DNA of 64,000 bases from CAZAPO01 sp044841755 (GTDB taxonomy: Bacteria; Bacteroidota; Bacteroidia; Flavobacteriales; Flavobacteriaceae), in NCBI GenBank assembly GCA_044841755.1, contig JAXOFM010000007.1:60639-124638 (forward strand), written 5' to 3'. Of the stretch, positions 45,149 through 53,548 are shown piece after piece (within the stretch, counting starts at the first letter, position 1; the number at the start of each line of letters is the position of its first letter). The notes beneath the pieces were generated by a model. It ran no database searches. It was not told where the DNA came from and saw only the letters and a list, made by a program, of their open reading frames with translations. A program made the translations under genes and the position numbers.

Positions 45149-45859
45149 ATGGGACAAAAGACAAATCCAATAGGAAATCGCCTAGGTATTATCAGAGGAT
45201 GGGAATCTAACTGGTATGGTGGTAACGATTATGGAGACAAACTTGCTGAGGATGATAAAATCAGAAAGTATATCTATGCTCGTTTATCAAAAGCTAGTGT
45301 GTCGAGAGTAATCATCGAAAGAACTCTTAAACTTGTAACCGTTACTATCACTACGGCTCGTCCAGGTATCATCATTGGTAAAGGAGGTCAAGAGGTAGAC
45401 AAGTTAAAAGAGGAGCTTAAAAAGATTACAGGTAAAGAAGTTCAATTAAACATCTTTGAAATTAAGCGTCCAGAATTAGACGCATACCTAGTTGCATCAA
45501 GTGTTGCTCGTCAAATTGAAAATCGTATTTCATACAAACGAGCAATTAAAATGGCTATTGCTGCTGCAATGCGTATGAACGCTGAGGGTATCAAAATTCA
45601 AATTAGTGGTCGTTTAAATGGTGCTGAAATGGCACGTAGTGAACACTATAAAGATGGAAGAATTCCTTTATCAACATTTAGAGCCGACATCGACTATGCT
45701 TTAGTTGAAGCTCATACTACTTATGGTAGAATTGGGATTAAAGTATGGATCATGAAAGGTGAAGTTTATGGTAAAAGAGAACTTTCTCCGCTTGTTGGTT
45801 TATCTAAGAAGCAAGGAAAAGGTGGACGTGGTAATAATAAACAACGTCGTAGAAAGTAA
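45149..45859 (+). CDS. rpsC: 30S ribosomal protein S3
   Basis: 236 residues: MGQKTNPIGNRLGIIRGWESNWYG, a KH domain with PGIIIGKGGQEVDKLKEEL and the C-terminal domain GRLNGAEMARSEHYKDGRIPLSTFRADIDYA. It lines the mRNA entry channel. 3 bases after rplV. Confidence 0.99.
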   Translation: MGQKTNPIGNRLGIIRGWESNWYGGNDYGDKLAEDDKIRKYIYARLSKASVSRVIIERTLKLVTVTITTARPGIIIGKGGQEVDKLKEELKKITGKEVQLNIFEIKRPELDAYLVASSVARQIENRISYKRAIKMAIAAAMRMNAEGIKIQISGRLNGAEMARSEHYKDGRIPLSTFRADIDYALVEAHTTYGRIGIKVWIMKGEVYGKRELSPLVGLSKKQGKGGRGNNKQRRRK

Positions 45860-45878
45860 TTTTTTAAACTAAAGAAAA

Positions 45879-46298
45879 ATGTTACAACCGAAAAGAACAA
45901 AATTTCGTAAGCAGCAAAAGGGCCGCATGAAAGGAAATGCTGGAAGAGGGCATGAACTTTCAAACGGAATGTTTGGTATAAAATCGTTAGACTCAAAGTT
46001 TATCACTTCTCGTCAAATAGAAGCAGCGCGTATTGCAGCTACTCGTTACATGAAAAGAGAGGGGCAATTATGGATTAAAATATTTCCAGACAAGCCAATC
46101 ACAAAAAAGCCTCTTGAAGTACGTATGGGTAAAGGTAAAGGTGGTGTTGAGTATTGGGCAGCAGTGGTTAAACCAGGAAGAATTATGTTTGAAGTTGCAG
46201 GTGTGCCATTAGACGTAGCTAAAGAAGCTTTACGTTTGGCAGCTCAAAAACTTCCAGTAAGAACTAAGTTTGTTATAGCTAGAGATTACGAAGCTTAA
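45879..46298 (+). CDS. rplP: 50S ribosomal protein L16
   Basis: 139 residues: MLQPKRTKFRKQQKGRMKG, RQIEAARIAATRYMKREGQLWIKIFPDKP and MGKGKGGVEYWAAVVKPGRI. It organises the A-site tRNA region of the 50S subunit. Confidence 0.99.
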   Translation: MLQPKRTKFRKQQKGRMKGNAGRGHELSNGMFGIKSLDSKFITSRQIEAARIAATRYMKREGQLWIKIFPDKPITKKPLEVRMGKGKGGVEYWAAVVKPGRIMFEVAGVPLDVAKEALRLAAQKLPVRTKFVIARDYEA

Positions 46299-46310
46299 TA
46301 TTATAAAGTT

Positions 46311-46502
46311 ATGAAGCAATCAGAGATTAAAGAATTATCTACAGCTGAGTTACAAGAAAAGCTTGGTGAAATTAAAAAGAGTTATACAGACCTTAAATTG
46401 GCTCATGCTATATCTCCTCTTGAGAATCCAATCCAGTTACGTTCACTTAGAAGAAACGTAGCTAGAATTGCAACAGAGTTAACTAAAAGAGAAGTGCAAT
46501 AA
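46311..46502 (+). CDS. rpmC: 50S ribosomal protein L29
   Basis: 63 residues: two helices, MKQSEIKELSTAELQEKLGEIKKSYTDL and NPIQLRSLRRNVARIATELTKRE. It sits near the tunnel exit with L23. 12 bases after rplP and 18 before rpsQ. Confidence 0.97.
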   Translation: MKQSEIKELSTAELQEKLGEIKKSYTDLKLAHAISPLENPIQLRSLRRNVARIATELTKREVQ

Positions 46503-46520
46503 TTTGTATTTAGCTGAAAG

Positions 46521-46778
46521 ATGGAAAAAAGAAATTTAAGAAAAGAACGTATAGGAGTTGTTACTAGTAACAAAATGCAGAAATCTATTGTAGTTTCTGA
46601 AGTTAAAAAAGTAAAACATCCTATGTATGGAAAGTTCGTGTTAAAGACAAAGAAATATGTTGCACACGACGAGCAAAACGACTGTAACGAAGGTGATACG
46701 GTAAGGATTATGGAGACACGTCCTTTAAGTAAATCTAAGTGCTGGAGATTAGTAGAAATAATTGAAAGAGCGAAGTAA
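46521..46778 (+). CDS. rpsQ: 30S ribosomal protein S17
   Basis: 85 residues: MEKRNLRKERIGVVTSNKMQKSIVV, KHPMYGKFVLKTKKYVAHDE and RIMETRPLSKSKCWRLVEI. An OB-fold primary rRNA-binding protein. 2 bases before rplN. Confidence 0.98.
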   Translation: MEKRNLRKERIGVVTSNKMQKSIVVSEVKKVKHPMYGKFVLKTKKYVAHDEQNDCNEGDTVRIMETRPLSKSKCWRLVEIIERAK

Positions 46779-46780
46779 TT

Positions 46781-47149
46781 ATGGTACAACAAGAATCAAG
46801 ATTAAAAGTAGCTGATAACACTGGGGCAAAAGAAGTATTAACAATACGTGTTCTAGGTGGTACAAAAAGAAGATATGCTTCTGTAGGTGACAAGATCGTT
46901 GTTACTGTTAAAGATGCAACTCCTAACGGAACCGTTAAAAAAGGAGCTGTTTCTACTGCAGTTGTTGTTCGTACTGTAAAAGAAGTAAGACGTCCAGATG
47001 GTTCATATATTCGTTTCGATGACAATGCATGTGTATTATTAAACCCAACAGGTGAAATGAGAGGTACTCGTGTATTCGGACCAGTGGCAAGAGAGCTTCG
47101 TGATAAACAATTCATGAAAATTGTATCATTAGCACCAGAGGTGCTTTAA
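46781..47149 (+). CDS. rplN: 50S ribosomal protein L14
   Basis: 122 residues: MVQQESRLKVADNTGAKEV, VVVRTVKEVRRPDGSYIRFDDNACVLL and GTRVFGPVARELRDKQFMKIVSLAPEVL. It forms intersubunit bridges and binds the silencing factor RsfS in other bacteria. Confidence 0.99.
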   Translation: MVQQESRLKVADNTGAKEVLTIRVLGGTKRRYASVGDKIVVTVKDATPNGTVKKGAVSTAVVVRTVKEVRRPDGSYIRFDDNACVLLNPTGEMRGTRVFGPVARELRDKQFMKIVSLAPEVL

Positions 47150-47162
47150 TGCTGAAATTACA

Positions 47163-47474
47163 ATGGGAAAGCTTAAAATAAAATCAGGAGATACAGTAAG
47201 AGTAATTGCTGGAGATCACAAAGGATCAGAAGGTAAAGTTCTTCAAGTATTAAGAGATAAGAATAAGGCAATTGTGGAAGGTGTAAATATGGTTAAGAAA
47301 CATATGAAACCTAGCGCGCAAAATCCTCAAGGAGGAATAGTAGAAAAAGAAGCTTCTATTCAAATTTCTAACCTTTCGTTGTTAACTTCAAACGGAGAAA
47401 CAACAAGAGTTGGATATAGAATGGAAGACGATAAGAAAGTAAGATTTGCTAAAAAATCTAATGAAGTAATTTAA
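47163..47474 (+). CDS. rplX: 50S ribosomal protein L24
   Basis: 103 residues with the KOW motif KIKSGDTVRVIAGDHKGSEGKVLQV and the GIVEKEASIQISNL segment. An early assembly protein. 13 bases after rplN and 5 before rplE. Confidence 0.98.
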   Translation: MGKLKIKSGDTVRVIAGDHKGSEGKVLQVLRDKNKAIVEGVNMVKKHMKPSAQNPQGGIVEKEASIQISNLSLLTSNGETTRVGYRMEDDKKVRFAKKSNEVI

Positions 47475-47479
47475 GAGTT

Positions 47480-48031
47480 ATGGCTTATATTCCAAGATTA
47501 AAACAAGAGTACAAAGACAGAGTAATGTCTGCTCTTACAGAAGAATTCGGATATAAAAACGTAATGCAAGTGCCAAAGTTAACGAAGATAGTAATCTCTC
47601 GTGGTGTTGGTGCTGCAGTAGCCGATAAGAAATTAGTTGACTATGCTGTTGAAGAGATTACAAAAATTTCTGGGCAGAAAGCAATAGCTACAATTTCTAA
47701 GAAAGACGTTGCAACATTTAAGCTTCGTAAAGGAATGCCAATTGGTGCAAAAGTTACTTTAAGAGGTGAGCAAATGTATGAGTTTTTAGATCGTTTAGTA
47801 ACGTCATCTTTACCACGTGTAAGAGACTTTAACGGTATTAAAGCTAACGGATTTGATGGTAGAGGTAATTACAACTTAGGAATTACTGAGCAAATTATCT
47901 TCCCAGAGATCAACATTGATAAAATCAAGAAGATTGAAGGAATGGACATCACTTTCGTAACAACTGCTCAAACAGATAAAGAAGCAAAATCATTATTAAC
48001 AGAACTAGGATTACCTTTTAAAAAGAACTAA
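47480..48031 (+). CDS. rplE: 50S ribosomal protein L5
   Basis: 183 residues: YIPRLKQEYKDRVMSALTEEFGYKN, VMQVPKLTKIVISRGVG and FNGIKANGFDGRGNYNLGITEQIIFPEI. It binds 5S rRNA and contacts P-site tRNA. Confidence 0.99.
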   Translation: MAYIPRLKQEYKDRVMSALTEEFGYKNVMQVPKLTKIVISRGVGAAVADKKLVDYAVEEITKISGQKAIATISKKDVATFKLRKGMPIGAKVTLRGEQMYEFLDRLVTSSLPRVRDFNGIKANGFDGRGNYNLGITEQIIFPEINIDKIKKIEGMDITFVTTAQTDKEAKSLLTELGLPFKKN

Positions 48032-48034
48032 GTT

Positions 48035-48304
48035 ATGGCTAAAGAATCAATGAAGGCTCGCGAAGTAAAGAGAGCAAAAACGGTTGCTAAGTATGCTTCT
48101 AAACGTAAAGCTTTAAAAGAAGCTGGAGATTATGAAGCATTACAAAAGTTGCCAAAAAATGCTTCTCCAATTCGTATGCATAACCGTTGTAAGTTAACAG
48201 GGAGACCAAAAGGATATATGCGTCAGTTTGGTATTTCTCGTGTAACTTTTAGAGAAATGGCTAATCAAGGGTTAATCCCAGGAGTGAAAAAAGCAAGTTG
48301 GTAA
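48035..48304 (+). CDS. rpsN: 30S ribosomal protein S14 (zinc-independent type)
   Basis: 89 residues: MAKESMKAREVKRAKTVAKYA and MHNRCKLTGRPKGYMRQFGISRVTFREMA. The CxxC zinc ribbons of the short S14 form are absent, so this is the long, zinc-free form. A 71-base non-coding gap with a small hairpin follows before rpsH, unlike the tight spacing on its upstream side. Confidence 0.98.
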   Translation: MAKESMKAREVKRAKTVAKYASKRKALKEAGDYEALQKLPKNASPIRMHNRCKLTGRPKGYMRQFGISRVTFREMANQGLIPGVKKASW

Positions 48305-48329
48305 TATTATTTTAAATAATCAGATTTCA

Positions 48330-48352
48330 GGTTCGGTACCAACCCGAAAACC
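48330..48352 (+). promoter_or_regulatory. Hairpin in the rpsN-rpsH gap
   Basis: GGTTCGG and CCGAAAACC can pair with a two-base bulge around a loop TACCAACC. It lies about 25 bases before rpsH (S8). No promoter box is seen in the gap. It may be an S8-type control site, but no match to a known S8 site is claimed. Confidence 0.35.
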
Positions 48353-48375
48353 AAAATCACAAAATCAATTTAGTT

Positions 48376-48774
48376 ATGTACACAGATCCAATTGCGGATT
48401 ACTTAACAAGAATTAGAAATGCAATGCAAGCTGGCCACAGAGTGGTTGAGATTCCTGCATCTAAGTTAAAGAAGGAAATAACTAAAATATTATTCGATCA
48501 AGGATATGTTTTAAGTTATAAATTTGATGACACTACTGTACAAGGTACTATTAAAATAGCGCTTAAGTACACTCCTGATACTAAGGAGCCAGTAATCAAG
48601 AAGATTCAAAGAATTAGTACACCAGGTTTACGTAAGTATGCAAGTTCAAAAGAATTGCCACGTATTCTTAATGGTCTTGGTATTGCTATTATCTCTACTT
48701 CACATGGAGTAATGACAGATAAGCAAGCAAGAAAAGAAAACGTTGGTGGTGAAGTATTATGTTACGTTTACTAA
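48376..48774 (+). CDS. rpsH: 30S ribosomal protein S8
   Basis: 132 residues: MYTDPIADYLTRIRNAMQAGH, IQRISTPGLRKYASSKELPRI and GLGIAIISTSHGVMTDKQARKENVGGEVL. A primary 16S-binding protein. In E. coli S8 represses the spc operon. Confidence 0.99.
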   Translation: MYTDPIADYLTRIRNAMQAGHRVVEIPASKLKKEITKILFDQGYVLSYKFDDTTVQGTIKIALKYTPDTKEPVIKKIQRISTPGLRKYASSKELPRILNGLGIAIISTSHGVMTDKQARKENVGGEVLCYVY

Positions 48775-48792
48775 TAAAAAGACCATAGAGAA

Positions 48793-49335
48793 ATGTCAAG
48801 AATAGGAAACAGTCCAATAGCAATTCCAGAAGGAGTTACAGTTGAGATCAACGATAATGTGGTTACAGTAAAAGGAAAACTAGGAGAGCTTTCTCAAGAA
48901 CTTTCTGCTGTATCTGTTAAAGTTGAGGATGGAAATGTTTTAGTTGAGCGTTCAGCTGAGACTAAGGAGCAAAAATCTAAGCATGGTCTTTATAGAGCAC
49001 TAATCAACAATATGGTTGAAGGTGTATCTAAAGGATTTACTAAAGAACTAGAACTAGTTGGTGTTGGTTACAGAGCGAGTAACCAAGGTCAAAAACTAGA
49101 TATGGCATTAGGGTTTTCACACAATATCGTAATGAGTATTGCGCCAGAAGTTAAAGTAGAAACAATATCAGAAAAAGGTAAAAACCCTATCGTTAAGTTA
49201 ACTTCACATGACAAGCAATTAGTTGGTCAAGTGGCAGCAAAAATTCGTTCTTACCGTAAGCCAGAGCCTTACAAAGGAAAAGGAATCAAGTTTGTTGGTG
49301 AAGAAATTAGAAGAAAAGCAGGTAAAACAGCATAA
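48793..49335 (+). CDS. rplF: 50S ribosomal protein L6
   Basis: 180 residues: MSRIGNSPIAIPEGVTVEI, KHGLYRALINNMVEGVSKGFTKELELVGVGYRA and the C-terminal KPEPYKGKGIKFVGEEIRRKAGKTA. It lies near the sarcin-ricin loop. Confidence 0.99.
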   Translation: MSRIGNSPIAIPEGVTVEINDNVVTVKGKLGELSQELSAVSVKVEDGNVLVERSAETKEQKSKHGLYRALINNMVEGVSKGFTKELELVGVGYRASNQGQKLDMALGFSHNIVMSIAPEVKVETISEKGKNPIVKLTSHDKQLVGQVAAKIRSYRKPEPYKGKGIKFVGEEIRRKAGKTA

Positions 49336-49346
49336 TAATTAAAGTT

Positions 49347-49703
49347 ATGGCATTAACAAAGACAGAAAGAAGATTAAGAATTAAAAACAGAATTCGCAAG
49401 ATTGTATCTGGTACGGCGTCACAACCAAGATTAGCTGTTTTTAGAAGTAATAAAGAAATTTATGCTCAACTTGTAGATGATGTTACAGGTAACACTATTT
49501 GTGCAGCATCTTCAAGAGATAAAGATATTAGTTCTGCAAAAGGTACTAAAACCGAAATCGCTGCCTTAGTTGGTAAGAGTATTGGTGAAAAAGCCGTAAA
49601 AGCAGGTGTAGAAACTATCTCTTTTGATAGAGGTGGATATTTATATCACGGAAGAGTAAAATCATTAGCTGACGGAGCTAGAGAAGCAGGACTTAAATTC
49701 TAA
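49347..49703 (+). CDS. rplR: 50S ribosomal protein L18
   Basis: 118 residues: RRLRIKNRIRKIVSGTASQPRLAVFRSNKEIYAQ and VETISFDRGGYLYHGRVKSLADGAREAGLKF. A 5S rRNA-binding protein of the central protuberance. Confidence 0.99.
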   Translation: MALTKTERRLRIKNRIRKIVSGTASQPRLAVFRSNKEIYAQLVDDVTGNTICAASSRDKDISSAKGTKTEIAALVGKSIGEKAVKAGVETISFDRGGYLYHGRVKSLADGAREAGLKF

Positions 49704-49709
49704 GAAATT

Positions 49710-50234
49710 ATGTATCAGAAATATAAAAGCGCAGAATTAGTAAAACCAAGTGGATTAGATCTTAAAGATCGTTTAGTTGGTGTGCAAAGAGTTACTAAAG
49801 TAACAAAAGGTGGTAGAGCATTTGGTTTCTCAGCAATCGTTGTGGTTGGTGATGAAGCTGGTGTTGTAGGACACGGTTTAGGAAAATCTAAAGACGTTGC
49901 TTCGGCAATTGCTAAAGCAGTAGAAGATGCTAAGAAAAACCTTGTTCGTATTCCTATTGTAAAAGGAACATTACCACATGAGCAAAAAGGAAAATATGGT
50001 GGAGCTAGAGTAAACATCATTCCTGCTGCGCCTGGTACAGGAGTTATTGCTGGTGGTGCTGTACGTACAGTACTTGAAGCAGTTGGTGTACATGATGTAT
50101 TATCAAAGTCTCAAGGTTCTTCGAACCCTCATAACGTAGTTAAAGCAACTTTTGATGCTTTATTACAGTTAAGAGATGCTAACAAGATTGCCAGAGACAG
50201 AGGTGTTTCTTTAGAAAAAGTTTTTAACGGATAA
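49710..50234 (+). CDS. rpsE: 30S ribosomal protein S5
   Basis: 174 residues: LKDRLVGVQRVTKVTKGGRAFGFSAIVVVGDEAGVVGHGLGKSKDV, then GVIAGGAVRTVLEAVGVHDVLSKSQGSSNPHNVVKAT. It controls decoding fidelity. 6 bases after rplR and 12 before rpmD. Confidence 0.99.
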   Translation: MYQKYKSAELVKPSGLDLKDRLVGVQRVTKVTKGGRAFGFSAIVVVGDEAGVVGHGLGKSKDVASAIAKAVEDAKKNLVRIPIVKGTLPHEQKGKYGGARVNIIPAAPGTGVIAGGAVRTVLEAVGVHDVLSKSQGSSNPHNVVKATFDALLQLRDANKIARDRGVSLEKVFNG

Positions 50235-50246
50235 TTCAAGGATATC

Positions 50247-50426
50247 ATGGCAAAAATTAAAGTAACAAAAAGAAAAAGTGCGATCAATAGATCTCAAAAC
50301 CAAAAAAGAACATTAGAAGCTTTAGGTTTAAAGAAGATTGGTCAAACTGTAGAACATGATGCCACACCAAATATCCTTGGTATGGTTAATAAAGTTAAAC
50401 ATTTAGTTTCTGTAGAAGAAGCTTAA
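50247..50426 (+). CDS. rpmD: 50S ribosomal protein L30
   Basis: 59 residues, read directly from the sequence: it begins MAKIKVTKRKSAINRSQNQK and contains TLEALGLKKIGQTVEH and a C-terminal GMVNKVKHLVSVEEA. The length and the position between rpsE and rplO are exactly as expected for L30. Confidence 0.97.
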   Translation: MAKIKVTKRKSAINRSQNQKRTLEALGLKKIGQTVEHDATPNILGMVNKVKHLVSVEEA

Positions 50427-50441
50427 AAATATAAACTGAAA

Positions 50442-50894
50442 ATGGATTTAAGTAATTTAAAACCTGCAGAAGGTTCAGTTAATAACAACAGCAAACGTGT
50501 TGGTCGCGGACAAGGATCTGGAAAAGGTGGAACTGCAACAAGAGGTCACAAAGGAGCTAAGTCGCGTTCTGGATATTCTAGAAAATTAGGTTTTGAAGGT
50601 GGTCAAATGCCACTTCAAAGACGTGTGCCTAAGTTTGGATTTAAGAACATTAACCGTGTAGAGTATCAAGGAATCAATCTTGACACACTTCAACAAATGG
50701 TTGATGATAAAAAGATAAAAGATACCGCAGATTTAGATACATTTGTAAACTTCCGTTTAGCTGGTAAGAATGAGCTAGTTAAAATTTTAGGAAGAGGAGA
50801 ATTAAAAGCTAAATTAAAAGTATCTGCTCATAAATTCACGGCTTCAGCAAAAGCTGCTATCGAAGCCGCAGGAGGAGAAGCTATAACTTTATAA
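50442..50894 (+). CDS. rplO: 50S ribosomal protein L15
   Basis: 150 residues: MDLSNLKPAEGSVNNNSKRVGRGQGSGKGGTATRGHKGAKSRSG is the typical basic, glycine-rich extension that penetrates the 50S core; the C-terminal domain ends KFTASAKAAIEAAGGEAITL. 16 bases before secY. Confidence 0.99.
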   Translation: MDLSNLKPAEGSVNNNSKRVGRGQGSGKGGTATRGHKGAKSRSGYSRKLGFEGGQMPLQRRVPKFGFKNINRVEYQGINLDTLQQMVDDKKIKDTADLDTFVNFRLAGKNELVKILGRGELKAKLKVSAHKFTASAKAAIEAAGGEAITL

Positions 50895-50910
50895 GAATAC
50901 CCCAATTAGA

Positions 50911-52254
50911 ATGAAATTTATAGAGACTTTAAAGAATGTTTGGAAAATAACGGAACTAAAAGATAGAATCATTCTTACTTTAGGAATGCTTTTAGTGTAC
51001 CGTTTTGGAGCACAAGTTGTGTTACCAGGGATCGACGCAAGTAAGTTAGGACAACTTGGAGACAATACTTCAGAAGGACTTTTAGGGTTGCTAAACGCCT
51101 TTACAGGAGGTGCTTTTGCTAATGCATCAGTATTCGCTTTAGGTATTATGCCTTATATCTCTGCTTCTATTGTAGTACAATTAATGGGAATAGCTATTCC
51201 TTATTTACAGAAACTACAAAAAGAAGGAGCTAGTGGTCAAAAGAAGATTACTCAAATCACGCGTTGGTTAACAATTGCTATCTGTTTGGTTCAAGCTCCA
51301 GGTTATTTGGTAAGCTTACCAACGTTAGGAATTCCTCAAGAAGCATTCTTATTGGGTCAAGGAGGTTTATTCTATTTCTCTTCAATAGTCATATTAGTAA
51401 CAGGATGTATCTTTGCTATGTGGTTAGGTGAAAAGATTACAGATAAGGGTATTGGTAATGGTATTTCTATATTAATTATGGTTGGTATCATTGCTACATT
51501 GCCGCAGTCTTTTGTTCAAGAATATGCAGCTAGAGTTACTGAGTCAAATGGTGGATTAATCATGATCCTTATTGAATTAGTTATCTGGTTTGTAATCATC
51601 TTAGCTTCTGTAATGTTAGTAATGGCGGTTAGAAAAATTGCTGTACAATATGCTAGAAGAACACAATCTGGTGGTTACGAAAGAAACGTATTCGGATCAA
51701 GACAATATATTCCATTAAAATTAAATGCATCAGGAGTAATGCCAATCATCTTTGCTCAGGCAATTATGTTTGTTCCTGGTTTGATTGGTGGAATGGATTT
51801 CATGAAAGATTCAAGTATTGGACAATGGTTACAAGCTCAGTTCTCAGATATTTTTGGGCTTTGGTATAACATTGTTTTCGCATTCTTAATTATAGTGTTT
51901 ACATATTTCTATACGGCTATTACTGTTCCAACAAACAAAATGGCTGATGATTTGAAACGTAGTGGAGGTTTTATTCCTGGTATTCGTCCTGGAACTGAAA
52001 CAGCAGAGTATTTGGATAGAATTATGTCACAAATTACCTTACCTGGTTCAATTTTCTTAGCATTAATTGCTGTGTTTCCAGCTTTCATCGTAAAGTTAAT
52101 GAACGTACAGGCAGGTTGGGCATTGTTTTACGGAGGAACTTCTTTACTAATTATGGTAGGAGTTGCTATTGATACAATGCAACAAGTAAATTCATATTTA
52201 CTTAACAAACACTATGACGGCTTGATGAAGACTGGTAAAAACAGAAAAGGCTAA
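50911..52254 (+). CDS. secY: Preprotein translocase subunit SecY
   Basis: 447 residues with ten predicted membrane helices. Typical segments are LVYRFGAQVVLPGID, GIMPYISASIVVQLM, TDKGIGNGISILIMVGI, FLIIVFTYFYTAITVPTNKMADDLKRSGGFIPGIRPG and the C-terminal region. It is the protein-conducting channel for Sec secretion. Neither adk nor map follows it; infA comes next, 18 bases on. Confidence 0.99.
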   Translation: MKFIETLKNVWKITELKDRIILTLGMLLVYRFGAQVVLPGIDASKLGQLGDNTSEGLLGLLNAFTGGAFANASVFALGIMPYISASIVVQLMGIAIPYLQKLQKEGASGQKKITQITRWLTIAICLVQAPGYLVSLPTLGIPQEAFLLGQGGLFYFSSIVILVTGCIFAMWLGEKITDKGIGNGISILIMVGIIATLPQSFVQEYAARVTESNGGLIMILIELVIWFVIILASVMLVMAVRKIAVQYARRTQSGGYERNVFGSRQYIPLKLNASGVMPIIFAQAIMFVPGLIGGMDFMKDSSIGQWLQAQFSDIFGLWYNIVFAFLIIVFTYFYTAITVPTNKMADDLKRSGGFIPGIRPGTETAEYLDRIMSQITLPGSIFLALIAVFPAFIVKLMNVQAGWALFYGGTSLLIMVGVAIDTMQQVNSYLLNKHYDGLMKTGKNRKG

Positions 52255-52272
52255 TAGCTTAATAGATATACT

Positions 52273-52488
52273 ATGGCAAAACAAGCGGCAATAGAACAAG
52301 ACGGAACAATTATAGAGGCATTATCAAATGCTATGTTTCGTGTTGAATTAGAAAATGGTCACATTGTGACTGCACATATTTCTGGTAAAATGCGTATGCA
52401 TTACATCAAATTATTACCAGGTGATAAAGTGAAATTAGAAATGAGTCCTTATGATTTAACAAAGGCTCGAATAACTTATAGATACTAA
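52273..52488 (+). CDS. infA: Translation initiation factor IF-1
   Basis: 71 residues: MAKQAAIEQDGTIIEALSNAMFRVELENGH and HISGKMRMHYIKLLPGDKVKLEMSPYDLTKARITYRY, the full S1-type OB fold. It blocks the A site during initiation. 4 bases before rpmJ. Confidence 0.99.
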   Translation: MAKQAAIEQDGTIIEALSNAMFRVELENGHIVTAHISGKMRMHYIKLLPGDKVKLEMSPYDLTKARITYRY

Positions 52489-52492
52489 TACG

Positions 52493-52609
52493 ATGAAAGT
52501 AAGAGCATCAGTAAAAAAACGTAGTGCAGATTGTAAGATCGTGCGTAGAAAAGGTAGACTTTACGTAATCAACAAAAAGAATCCTAGATTCAAACAAAGA
52601 CAAGGTTAA
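52493..52609 (+). CDS. rpmJ: 50S ribosomal protein L36 (zinc-independent type)
   Basis: 38 residues, read directly: MKVRASVKKRSADCKIVRRK followed by GRLYVINKKNPRFKQRQG. Only one of the four zinc ligands (C14) remains, so this is the zinc-free form, normal in Bacteroidota. It fits exactly between infA and rpsM, 2 bases before the latter. Confidence 0.97.
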   Translation: MKVRASVKKRSADCKIVRRKGRLYVINKKNPRFKQRQG

Positions 52610-52611
52610 TT

Positions 52612-52986
52612 ATGGCAAGAATTGCAGGTGTAGACATACCAAAACACAAAAGAGGAGTTATATCTTTAACTTATATCTACGGAATAGGTAGAAGTAGAGC
52701 TAAGGATATTTTAGCAGAAGCTAAAGTAGACGAAAGTACAAAAGTGTCTGATTGGACTGACGAAGAAATAAGTAATATTCGTGGTGCAGTTGGAAAGTTC
52801 ACTATTGAAGGTGAATTACGTTCTGAAACACAATTAAACATTAAGCGATTAATGGATATTGGATGTTACAGAGGTATTCGTCACAGAACGGGACTTCCTT
52901 TAAGAGGACAACGTACTAAGAACAACTCTAGAACAAGAAAAGGTAAAAGAAAGACGGTTGCTAACAAAAAGAAAGTAACTAAGTAA
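52612..52986 (+). CDS. rpsM: 30S ribosomal protein S13
   Basis: 124 residues: MARIAGVDIPKHKRGVISLTYIYGIGRSRAKDIL, RLMDIGCYRGIRHRTGLPLRGQRTKNNSRTRKG. It contacts P-site tRNA and S19. A 104-base non-coding gap follows before rpsK. Confidence 0.99.
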   Translation: MARIAGVDIPKHKRGVISLTYIYGIGRSRAKDILAEAKVDESTKVSDWTDEEISNIRGAVGKFTIEGELRSETQLNIKRLMDIGCYRGIRHRTGLPLRGQRTKNNSRTRKGKRKTVANKKKVTK

Positions 52987-53010
52987 TAACAGACAATAGT
53001 CATTAGTGTT

Positions 53011-53063
53011 TAGTAGTTAGATGAATCTGCCTGAAATAGAAATGTTTAGGATTCTAACAACTA
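53011..53063 (+). repeat. Imperfect inverted repeat in the rpsM-rpsK gap
   Basis: TAGTAGTTAG (53011-53020) plus AATC (53024-53027) can pair with GATT (53050-53053) plus CTAACAACTA (53054-53063), with one mismatch and a three-base bulge. CTAACAACTA recurs at 53067-53076. The gap is rich in TAG/CTA-type low-complexity sequence. It may be structured RNA or simple repeat expansion. Confidence 0.45.
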
Positions 53064-53090
53064 AAGCTAACAACTAGAAACTAAAACAAT

Positions 53091-53474
53091 ATGGCAAAGT
53101 CAAGTAGTAAAAAACGTAAAGTAATAGTAGAGGCTACAGGAGAGGCGCACATCACTGCTTCTTTTAACAATATCATTATCTCACTTACCAACAAAAAAGG
53201 TGACGTTATTTCATGGTCATCAGCTGGTAAGATGGGCTTTAGAGGATCTAAGAAAAATACTCCTTATGCTGCACAGTTAGCAGCAGAAGATGCTTTAAAC
53301 GTTGCTAAAGAAGCAGGTTTAAAGAAAGTAAAGGTGTATGTAAAAGGTCCTGGTAATGGTAGAGAATCTGCAATAAGATCATTACACAATGGTGGTATAG
53401 AAGTTACAGAAATCATTGACGTAACTCCAATGCCTCACAATGGATGTCGTCCACCAAAAAGAAGAAGAGTTTAA
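53091..53474 (+). CDS. rpsK: 30S ribosomal protein S11
   Basis: 127 residues: ATGEAHITASFNNIIISLTNKKGDVISWSSAGKMGFRGSKKNTPYAA and VTEIIDVTPMPHNGCRPPKRRRV. A platform protein contacting mRNA near the E site. Bounded on both sides by non-coding gaps of 104 and 88 bases. Confidence 0.99.
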   Translation: MAKSSSKKRKVIVEATGEAHITASFNNIIISLTNKKGDVISWSSAGKMGFRGSKKNTPYAAQLAAEDALNVAKEAGLKKVKVYVKGPGNGRESAIRSLHNGGIEVTEIIDVTPMPHNGCRPPKRRRV

Positions 53475-53492
53475 TTAATAATCAATATCAAC

Positions 53493-53548
53493 GAGAGATC
53501 AACGGTTATCGAAGGATAAGCTTAAGACCTTAATTCATAATCACTCTC
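53493..53548 (+). promoter_or_regulatory. Structured leader before rpsD, candidate S4 autoregulation site
   Basis: An outer stem GAGAG (53493-53497) / CTCTC (53544-53548) would enclose two hairpins: TTATC-GAAG-GATAA (53506-53519) and TTAA-GACC-TTAA (53522-53533). It ends 14 bases before the rpsD ATG. S4-responsive leaders have been described in Flavobacteria; agreement with that family has not been tested. Confidence 0.5.

Noticed and set aside
53011..53076. Possible CRISPR-like repeats in the rpsM-rpsK gap
   Set aside because: Repeats are only 10 bases with a 3-base separation, no regular spacers and no cas genes.
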